This document shows positions 28,688 to 34,964 of a stretch of DNA of 37,903 bases, piece after piece; position 1 is the first letter of the stretch, and every line of letters starts with the position of its first letter. A program made the translations under genes and the position numbers. Origin of the DNA: Alphaproteobacteria bacterium (GTDB lineage Bacteria; Pseudomonadota; Alphaproteobacteria; Rhizobiales; Beijerinckiaceae). The stretch lies in NCBI GenBank assembly GCA_016870035.1, contig VGCJ01000011.1, positions 1 through 37,903 of the forward strand, written 5' to 3'. Under the pieces are notes generated by a model. That model saw only the letters and a list, made by a program, of their open reading frames with translations. It did no database searches and had not been told where the DNA came from.

Positions 28688-28873
28688 ATGGCCGTTCCGA
28701 AACGAAAAACATCCCCGTCGCGTCGCGGTATGCGCCGCTCTGCTGATGCGCTCGCTCCCCCGACCTATGTTGAAGACAAGGACTCGGGTGAATTGCGTCG
28801 TCCTCATCATGTCGATCTCAAGACCGGCATGTATAAGGGTCGTCAGATTTTGAAGGCGAAGAAAGAAGCCTGA
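28688..28873 (+). CDS. rpmF: 50S ribosomal protein L32
   Basis: A 61-residue basic protein of the large ribosomal subunit. It begins [18 protein letters not shown], the invariant L32 N-terminus, and continues through [21 protein letters not shown]. The zinc-binding cysteines of some L32 proteins are absent, as is usual for alphaproteobacteria, so this is the C-minus form. A CACGGAG ribosome site precedes the ATG. A -10-like TATAAG lies at 28614-28619 but without a clear -35. A strong terminator follows at 28944-28971, so it is likely monocistronic. The common neighbours plsX and fabH are missing. Confidence 0.96.
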   Translation: MAVPKRKTSPSRRGMRRSADALAPPTYVEDKDSGELRRPHHVDLKTGMYKGRQILKAKKEA

Positions 28874-28875
28874 GT

Positions 28876-29100
28876 TCAGGCGGCGCGATCGAGCGCATCT
28901 AAGCGTGCGCTCGAATCCGAAGTCATAACGAGAGAATAGGCAGCGGCGCCTTCACGGGGCGCCGTTTTTTTATCTGAACGGGTAAGGGGGCTCTGTTCTC
29001 CAGCAATCAATTGAACCAGAAAACGAGCATCAGGCTTTGCTGCGATCACCGCAGCATGCCTCAAGCGCTTCCGTTAATTGGCTGCCTGTGAGGCGCTCAT
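28876..29100 (-). pseudogene. Possible remnant of a small hypothetical gene
   Basis: From an ATG at 29100 the frame reads MSASQAAN, then TAA (29074-29076), then continues in frame to a TGA at 28876 as RKRLRHAAVIAAKPDARF and LVQLIAGEQSPLTRS with an alanine-rich end (REGAAAY). The segment from LRHAA to AAY has the look of short alphaproteobacterial hypothetical proteins. A TTG at 29064 with GGAAG upstream could start a 62-residue product after the stop. Against it, the frame runs antisense through the rpmF terminator. I do not assign a function. Confidence 0.25.
28944..28971 (+). terminator. Intrinsic terminator of rpmF
   Basis: CGGCGCC (28944-28950) pairs with GGCGCCG (28958-28964) around a 7-base loop and is followed by seven T residues (28965-28971). 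Confidence 0.88.
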
Positions 29101-29225
29101 GGTTCGTCCAAATCAAAAATCAAGAAAATAAAATAATGCCAACGCGTTGCGGGTCACAAGTCAACTCAGCTCATCAGGCCGATCCACAACAACGCGGAGA
29201 GCGAGTAGCACAAGGAAAGCCGAAT

Positions 29226-29281
29226 GTTAACTTGTTGTTAACGTAATAATTAGATGACCTAAGGTAAAATTACGTTAGGTC
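29226..29281. repeat. Two inverted repeats at the 3' end of phaR
   Basis: GTTAAC-TTGTT-GTTAAC (29226-29242) is followed by GACCTAA/TTAGGTC with a 12-base loop (29256-29281). The second overlaps the phaR stop codon. Neither is followed by a clear T-run on the minus strand, so termination is uncertain. Protein-binding sites are an alternative. The remaining stretch between the rpmF terminator and here shows nothing else I can support apart from the doubtful remnant at 28876-29100. Confidence 0.4.
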
Positions 29282-29870
29282 AATTACTGCCCATCTGATC
29301 AAGCTTTTTCTGCATTTCGACAATCTGCTGCTTTAATGCCGCAAGGTCATCAGACCGTATGGCATCACTCGCAGGGGCTGACTTTTCAGCATTTCCCGAT
29401 GCGCTTGGGGTCACCATTTTTGTGAAGGGTGTGAACATAGCAAAGGCCTCGCGGAACATTTCCATATTCTTCTGGCCCATTTCTTCCATCATGCCGAAGG
29501 CGTCTTTGCCAAAGGCGCTTGCAAATTGATCGCGAAATTTTGCCTGGTTTTCGGTAAGCATCTTGATGGAGTGTTCGAGATAGGTCGGCACGAAAGCCTG
29601 CATCGAGTCGCCGTAATATGAAATCAATTGGCGCAAGAAATTGATGGGCAAAAGATTTTGTCCATCTTTGCCTTCTTGATCGAAAATGATCTGGGCTAAA
29701 ACGGATCGAGTAATTTCCTCACCTGACTTCGCATCAAAGACAGCAAATTCGTCACCGCGTTTGACCATGGCTGCCAAATCTTCAAGCGTCACATAAGTGC
29801 TCGTGCCCGTATGATAGAGGCGGCGATTAGCATATTTTTTAATGACGATAGGCGGCTCTTTGGTCGTCAT
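29280..29870 (-). CDS. phaR: Polyhydroxyalkanoate synthesis repressor PhaR
   Basis: A DNA- and PHB-binding repressor that controls phasin and PHA genes, lifting repression when PHB granules form. The 196 residues contain the N-terminal DNA-binding domain (about 8-70, VIKKYANRRLYHTGTSTYVTLEDLAAMVKRG and FAVFDAKSGEEITRSVLAQII), then the PHB-accumulation domain (LLPINFLRQLISYYGDSMQAFVPTYLEHS, about 83-115), and a methionine-rich, likely helical C-terminus with a short coiled coil (LAALKQQIVEMQKKLDQM). It is divergent from phaA-phaB over about 280 bp, the usual arrangement in Hyphomicrobiales. phaC is not in the window. Confidence 0.94.
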   Translation of the reverse strand: MTTKEPPIVIKKYANRRLYHTGTSTYVTLEDLAAMVKRGDEFAVFDAKSGEEITRSVLAQIIFDQEGKDGQNLLPINFLRQLISYYGDSMQAFVPTYLEHSIKMLTENQAKFRDQFASAFGKDAFGMMEEMGQKNMEMFREAFAMFTPFTKMVTPSASGNAEKSAPASDAIRSDDLAALKQQIVEMQKKLDQMGSN

Positions 29871-30022
29871 GGGGTCTGCGCGTCCTTGCTCTCAACTTAT
29901 TTGATGTCACGGCCCGAAATACCGTAATCTCAACAAGTTGGACAGGAAAAACGATTTAAAAGCAAGCATTCACCCCACGGCCCTCGTTATCGCCCTAGGG
30001 TCTACGACTAAAGCCGCTCGCT

Positions 30023-30046
30023 CAAGACAGGCTATTTGTCTTGACG
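30023..30046 (+). promoter_or_regulatory. Inverted repeat overlapping a -35-like box before phaA
   Basis: CAAGACA (30023-30029) and TGTCTTG (30037-30043) form a 7-bp inverted repeat with a 7-base spacer. Its right arm overlaps TTGACG (30041-30046), a -35-like hexamer. No good -10 is found 16-18 bases downstream. It may be an operator in the phaR-phaA divergent region, but the regulator is not known. Confidence 0.3.
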
Positions 30047-30152
30047 GACGCAAATGCGATCGCGAAGAAGGTAGATTTGAATAGGCTGTGTGCGGAACGA
30101 GCAAAGGCCAGTCCTGGCAAAGTCCGGATTACATTGCGTTTAGGAGGATAGA

Positions 30153-31331
30153 ATGGCATCCGAAGACATCGTGATTGTAGGAGCTGCCCGGACCCCTGTT
30201 GGGTCATTTAACGGGGCTTTGTCGACACTTCCCGCGCATGAATTGGGCGCGATTGCGATCAAGGCTGCTTTGACCCGTGCGAAAGTTGAAGCGGCTGAAG
30301 TTGAAGAAGTCATTTTGGGTCAAATCCTGACCGCTGGTCAGGGCCAAAACCCAGCGCGGCAGGCAGCGATCAAAGCGGGCATTCCGCAGGAAGCCACCGC
30401 ATGGGGCCTCAATCAACTCTGCGGATCTGGTTTGCGCGCGGTTGCGGTTGGCTTGCAACAAATCACGAATGGCGACGCCAAGATCATTATGGCGGGCGGT
30501 CAGGAGTCGATGTCGCAATCCCAACATGTGGCCCATCTTCGAAACGGCACAAAAATGGGAGATATGAAATTCCTCGACTCGATGTTGCGTGACGGTCTGC
30601 TTGATGCCTTTCAAGGCTATCATATGGGCACAACGGCTGAGAACATTGCCACCAAATGGCAGATCAGCCGCGATGAGCAAGATGAGTTCGCTGTTTCATC
30701 GCAGAACAAGGCTGAGGCCGCTCAGAAAGCCGGTAAATTCCGTGATGAAATCGTTGCCGTCACCGTTAGCTCGAAAAAGGGTGACGTGGTTGTCAGCGAA
30801 GATGAATATATCCGTCATGGCGCAACGCTTGAGGGCATGCAGAAATTGAAACCGGCCTTCTCGAAGGACGGCACGGTCACGGCGGGTAACGCTTCCGGTA
30901 TCAATGATGGCGCTGCCGCACTTGTTATGATGACCGCGAAAGAAGCCGCAAAGCGTGGCCTTGCGCCGCTCGCGCGCGTTGCCTCCTGGGCGACTGCTGG
31001 TGTGGATCCCGCGATTATGGGTTCAGGCCCTATCCCGGCTTCGCGCAAGGCACTCGAAAAGGCGGGTTGGAAGATCGGTGATCTTGATCTCATTGAGGCC
31101 AATGAGGCTTTTGCTGCGCAAGCCATTGCGGTCAACAAAGATCTCGGATGGGATACGGAAAAAGTGAATGTGAATGGTGGTGCGATTGCGATTGGTCACC
31201 CGATCGGCGCTTCAGGTGCGCGTGTGTTCGTAACCCTGCTTCATGAAATGCAAAAGCGTAACGCGAAGAAGGGTCTCGCCACTTTGTGCATCGGTGGTGG
31301 CATGGGCATTGCGCTGACCGTTGAACGTTGA
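30153..31331 (+). CDS. phaA: Acetyl-CoA acetyltransferase (beta-ketothiolase)
   Basis: Condenses two acetyl-CoA to acetoacetyl-CoA, the first step of PHB synthesis (reversible). The 392-residue thiolase has the acyl-enzyme cysteine C90 in [10 protein letters not shown], the histidine H349 in [14 protein letters not shown], and the acid/base C379 in TLCIGGGMG. All are at the normal biosynthetic-thiolase positions. AGGAGG lies five bases before the ATG. phaB follows after 69 bp containing a stable hairpin (31346-31372). Placement with phaB and phaR supports PHB synthesis over fatty-acid breakdown. Confidence 0.96.
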   Translation: MASEDIVIVGAARTPVGSFNGALSTLPAHELGAIAIKAALTRAKVEAAEVEEVILGQILTAGQGQNPARQAAIKAGIPQEATAWGLNQLCGSGLRAVAVGLQQITNGDAKIIMAGGQESMSQSQHVAHLRNGTKMGDMKFLDSMLRDGLLDAFQGYHMGTTAENIATKWQISRDEQDEFAVSSQNKAEAAQKAGKFRDEIVAVTVSSKKGDVVVSEDEYIRHGATLEGMQKLKPAFSKDGTVTAGNASGINDGAAALVMMTAKEAAKRGLAPLARVASWATAGVDPAIMGSGPIPASRKALEKAGWKIGDLDLIEANEAFAAQAIAVNKDLGWDTEKVNVNGGAIAIGHPIGASGARVFVTLLHEMQKRNAKKGLATLCIGGGMGIALTVER

Positions 31332-31345
31332 CTTAATTTAAATCG

Positions 31346-31372
31346 GGGAAGAGATGATCAACATCTCTTCCC
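31346..31372 (+). other. Intercistronic hairpin between phaA and phaB
   Basis: GGGAAGAGATG (31346-31356) pairs perfectly over 11 bp with CATCTCTTCCC (31362-31372) around ATCAA. The following bases are GTTAAAATAAG, without a T-run, so full termination is unlikely. It could stabilise the 3' end of the phaA message or partially attenuate phaB. Confidence 0.7.
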
Positions 31373-31400
31373 GTTAAAATAAGTGAGGGGAGGGTCGAAC

Positions 31401-32126
31401 ATGGCACGTGTTGCATTGGTGACAGGCGGTTCGCGCGGTATCGGCGCGGCAATCTCGGTAGGTTTGAAAAAAGCAGGTTATACAGTTGCTGCCAATTACG
31501 CTGGTAATGATGAAGCCGCTCAGGCATTCACGAAAGAAACCAGTATCCCGACTTATAAATGGGATGTTTCAAATTATGATGCGTGCGTCGCGGGGATCGC
31601 AAAAGTCGAAGCGGCTCATGGTCCGGTTGAAATCCTCATCAACAATGCCGGAATAACCCGCGATGCGATGTTTCACAAAATGACGAAGGATATGTGGGAC
31701 GCAGTGATCAACACCAATCTCACTTCGCTCTTCAATATGACCCGCCCGGTGTGGGAAGGGATGCGCGCGCGGAAATTCGGTCGCGTAATCTGCATCTCTT
31801 CGGTTAATGGCCAGAAGGGCCAGATGGGCCAAGTGAACTATTCATCATCAAAAGCAGGTGACCTTGGCTTTGTGAAAGCCTTGGCGCAAGAAGGCGCACG
31901 CGTCGGCATCACCGTGAATGCGATTTGCCCCGGCTATATCGCCACAGATATGGTAAAAGCGATTGATCCGGCCGTTATTGAAAAAAACATTCTCCCGCAT
32001 ATCCCAACGGGACGCCTTGGCGAACCTGATGAAATCGCGCGCGCCGTTGTCTTCTTTGTGGCTGATGATGCGAGTTTCATCACCGGCTCGACGATCTCGG
32101 CTAATGGCGGTCAATACATGATCTAA
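31401..32126 (+). CDS. phaB: Acetoacetyl-CoA reductase
   Basis: NADPH-dependent reduction of acetoacetyl-CoA to (R)-3-hydroxybutyryl-CoA, the second step of PHB synthesis. This short-chain dehydrogenase of 241 residues has the cofactor motif TGGSRGIG (8-15), NNAG (81-84), the catalytic S134 in CISS, and Y147/K151 in NYSSSK. The C-terminus ITGSTISANGGQYMI is typical of PhaB. The start at 31401 follows AGGGGAGGG. An ATG at 31383 would add six residues and lose that ribosome site. It ends only 9 bp before the converging end of the hlyD relic, with no terminator visible. Confidence 0.95.
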   Translation: MARVALVTGGSRGIGAAISVGLKKAGYTVAANYAGNDEAAQAFTKETSIPTYKWDVSNYDACVAGIAKVEAAHGPVEILINNAGITRDAMFHKMTKDMWDAVINTNLTSLFNMTRPVWEGMRARKFGRVICISSVNGQKGQMGQVNYSSSKAGDLGFVKALAQEGARVGITVNAICPGYIATDMVKAIDPAVIEKNILPHIPTGRLGEPDEIARAVVFFVADDASFITGSTISANGGQYMI

Positions 32127-32135
32127 TGCGGCCGA

Positions 32136-33110
32136 TCACTGCCGCAAGGCATTATCGCGAATTTGTCGGACCGGACGAATTAGGGATTCCAATATCGTCC
32201 GGCGTCCGATCAAGATATCAACTTCAGCCAACATGCCCGGAATAATAGGTTTGCTGGGCCCGAAGTCTTTAGCTTAGGCTTCAAGGCGCACGCGAAAATA
32301 AAGCGTACCACGCTCATCCTGCAGAGCGTCAGCCGATATATCGACGACTTTCCCTGAAAGCCCGCCATAAACCGAAAAATCATAGGCTGATACTTTAACG
32401 ACCGCCTTCTGGCTCGGTCAAATGTCGCCACGATCGCTCGGAGCAATCTTTGCTTCTACCGCAACGGCAGCATCGGTAGGCATAATCTAGCCCAAGGGCT
32501 CGCCCGATTTGACGACGCCGCCCACTGTTGTGACGTGAAGTTTGTTCACGACGCCCTCAATCGGCGCCATTACTTCCGATCTCAAGCTGCGATCTTTGAG
32601 CGCTAAGATTGTTTCTTCCAATTTTGCGATCTGAAGTTTGGTTTCTGAACGTTCTTTATCGGCGTCAGAACGAAAGCGCGACCGGGCCTCGCTCATTTTG
32701 CGATTGATTTCACTCATCGCCGCTTCATCGCACCGAATTTTGTGAATAAGATCGGAAAATTTCTGTTCGATTTGTTGGAGAGAACGCTCATTATCGATCA
32801 TGTCATTGGTCGAAAAGGCTCCTGCTGCTGCAAGCCTGTGGAGGTTCGTCACGCGGCGATTAAAAAGTTCACGCTCCGCAATTGTGTTCGCCCAACGCGA
32901 TTTGGCTTCGGCAAGATCAAGAGATTTCTGTTTCAGTTGATCTTCTAAAATTCCGATTTGCTCGGAAAGAGTTTGCCGACGACCAGAAAAGACTTCCCGT
33001 TCGCGGTCGACAATTTTTGTAATATCGGCTTCAAGATCTTCGGGAAATTCGACGCTCTCCGCTCCACCCACTTCAGCTGTTAATCGAATCATCTTGACAC
33101 GACGGGCTTC
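32136..33110 (-). pseudogene. HlyD-family secretion adaptor relic, truncated with three in-frame stops
   Basis: The minus frame reads through as a type I secretion membrane-fusion protein. A long coiled-coil hairpin (about 33060-32640) is followed by the barrel segment MAPIEGVVNKLHVTTVGGVVKSGEPL. The C-terminal part has VAVEAKIAPSDRGDI, QKAVVKVSAYDFSVYGGLSGKVVDISADAL, and the terminal IIPGMLAEVDILIGRRTILESLIRP. It is broken by TAG (32487-32489), TGA (32418-32420) and TAA (32274-32276), all in one frame with no frameshift. The N-terminus is missing: similarity stops near 33110 at another in-frame TGA, so the membrane anchor and first barrel strands (roughly 110-150 residues) are lost. No partner ABC exporter is present. 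Automatic annotation may list it as two small genes. Confidence 0.8.
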
Positions 33111-34238
33111 TCAGCCTCCCTCTTCGGTCTCTCCGGATCATTGGCTCTCGGATTGATAGTGCGCTTCATTGATAGTGCATTGCAGGCCCTTCGCCATGAT
33201 TTTGAGGGTTGACTTATTCGCATCGGCTCGCTCGAAGGACAGGGTGTTTCATCAGTACCGGGTGTGGCGACTAATGAGCCAGACGTAATTACTCTGGCGA
33301 GCACCTTGCTCGGTGCGTTCAGAACAACGCAAGGTTTGATAACACGTAGCGCCGAAGTGATGAAAAAACTGGGGGATCGACAGGAAATGCAAACAGCAGC
33401 GCTCTTTATGCTCGTCGAACAAGTTGAATCTCTTTCGCTTCGCCAGGCGAATATCTTTCAGCAGATCAAAAAGCTCGATGTCATCAGCGACTCGGTTGAG
33501 CGTTTGCGTGAAGAGGAGATATTAAGAGATCGTGCTTCAGCCAATTTTTATGCTCATGGTGTTGGTAGTTTATCGTAAACGATCGAAGATTCACGCGGTG
33601 TGATCGTGGGATCTCTGGAACAAGTCGCAGAGCAACATTGTACGACTGAACGTCTCGTTCGCGCGCTTGAAGTGCAGACAACGCGTGGCTTTGAGTCATT
33701 TGGTGTGGAATTGTATGCGCTCAAACAATCAGATGATGAGCGCGGCCGTGTGGCTCTTGAATCAAATACTGCGCTTGAACGCTTGGTTCGTGAATCAACG
33801 AGACCGCTTGATGTGAAAACAATTGGCGATCAGCTCTCCGCGTCCGTCGATGAACGCTTAGGTGCGGGCCTTGGTGCAGTTGTGGCATCATTTGATGAAT
33901 CGCTTTCACGTCTTCTGTCGGGCATCGAAAGATTAGGATCTACGCAAGTGGATTTGGTGGATCGTCTGGTAGCTTTTGACCGTGGTACCGACCCTGTCAG
34001 CGAAATGCGCGCCTTCGGTGAGCATATCGAGCAGGGTCTATCGACTGGGTTGAGTGAAATCGCGCACGTGCTTGACGGTATTTTGATTGCGCAAACAACA
34101 GCAGCAAAACCTGCGACACCGGACTCGATTGATGTTCCAACACCCGTTGAGGCACCTGATTTATCGGCTGTGAGTCAGGCGGTGAATGAAGCCATTCTCG
34201 CGCGCTTCTGTCGCCGCAACGGCCAATCAGACGCGTGA
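33096..34238 (+). pseudogene. Relic of a membrane-anchored coiled-coil protein with two in-frame stops
   Basis: I do not recognise the family. One plus-strand frame stays coherent over 380 codons. It has a hydrophobic segment SLFGLSGSLALGLIV (about 33117-33161), an acidic/proline stretch, and then a long heptad-like helical region (about 33290-34100) rich in L, E, S and R. The tail is proline-rich. TGA at 33210-33212 and TAA at 33576-33578 interrupt it without changing frame. The first stop falls after the membrane segment. The left end abuts the broken 5' end of the HlyD relic, suggesting a deletion joined two divergent genes. Separate calls at 33264-33578 and 33600-34238 are likely in automatic annotation. 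It may once have acted with the HlyD exporter, which is inference from position only. Confidence 0.55.
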
Positions 34239-34270
34239 TGGTCATTATAAATTAGAGGACTTTTCTAGCC

Positions 34271-34612
34271 ATGTTAGATCGTATTGACAAAGTAGAAGCT
34301 CCTAAGCCTCAGCCGCCGATCCAACTTGATCGTCGCCCCTGCTGTATTGTTTCGGAGCTTCTGTTTGATGAAGAGGATCTTGTGCTCGACGGGATCGTGA
34401 GGTGGCTCTTGCCGGACCGTGCTCTGTTTCGTGAAGCCAGCCGCTATATTCTCGAGCGGAGTAATGATCGGGTGCGATTGCGCATTCTTGGCAAAGATCA
34501 TCCCGCAAAGATCATTGGCACCACTCGCGATGGTTACGAAATCGCTTTCGAAACGCCGATACCACACGAGACTGTGGTCGAATGGGTGGATCGCTATCTC
34601 ACGGAAGAATGA
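34271..34612 (+). CDS. Small PilZ-like domain protein
   Basis: An intact 113-residue protein. The pattern looks like a degenerate PilZ beta-barrel: [14 protein letters not shown], then [17 protein letters not shown], then [17 protein letters not shown], and [10 protein letters not shown] at the end. The canonical RxxxR and D/NxSxxG cyclic-di-GMP residues are not clearly present, so it may not bind the nucleotide. AGAGGA precedes the ATG by about 13 bases. It follows the coiled-coil relic by 32 bp on the same strand and may have shared its transcript. If the two were partners, it is an orphan survivor of that locus. The fold assignment is tentative. Confidence 0.55.
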   Translation: MLDRIDKVEAPKPQPPIQLDRRPCCIVSELLFDEEDLVLDGIVRWLLPDRALFREASRYILERSNDRVRLRILGKDHPAKIIGTTRDGYEIAFETPIPHETVVEWVDRYLTEE

Positions 34613-34625
34613 GGGTCAGGGAAAA

Positions 34626-34702
34626 TGGTCGGAGCGAAAGGATTTGAACCTTCGACCCCCTCGTCCCGAACGAGGTGCGCTACCAGGCTGCGCTACGCTC
34701 CG
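34626..34702 (-). tRNA. tRNA-Pro (anticodon CGG)
   Basis: A 77-nt cloverleaf on the minus strand, including an encoded CCA. The acceptor stem CGGAGCG pairs with CGCTCCG, the anticodon arm is CCTCG-TTCGGGA-CGAGG with anticodon CGG, and the T arm has GGTTCAAATCC. The D loop contains AGCCTGGTAGCGC. All stems are intact. Confidence 0.97.
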
Positions 34703-34865
34703 ACTTATCCCGCCCTCGGGAAGGCGGCGTTATAGCCGCGCGGCCCCCAGCTCGCAAGCGCCTTCCGGTTGAGCTGATCTGTCACAGGCTTTCCGATCGT
34801 CGGAATTTTTCGCTCCGGGTTGCGTCAAAGAAGCGGGCGCTTTATGCATCCTTCGCGAGTTGTAT

Positions 34866-34940
34866 TGGGGCGTCGCCAAGCGGTAAGGCAGCGGATTTTG
34901 ATTCCGCCATGCGGAGGTTCGAATCCTCCCGCCCCAGCCA
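34866..34940 (+). tRNA. tRNA-Gln (anticodon TTG)
   Basis: A 75-nt cloverleaf with encoded CCA. The acceptor stem TGGGGCG pairs with CGCCCCA, the anticodon arm is GCGGA-TTTTGAT-TCCGC with anticodon TTG, and the T loop is GTTCGAATC. It is divergent from tRNA-Pro, about 160 bases away, and ends 24 bases before the stop of hrpB on the other strand. Confidence 0.97.
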
Positions 34941-34964
34941 TATCCCCGTTACTTATTAGAGTGT

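Noticed and set aside
26869-34238. Alternative genetic code or selenocysteine use at the in-frame stops
   Set aside because: All three stop codons are involved, TGA and TAA end normal genes in the same window, and no SECIS-like element or selenium genes were seen.
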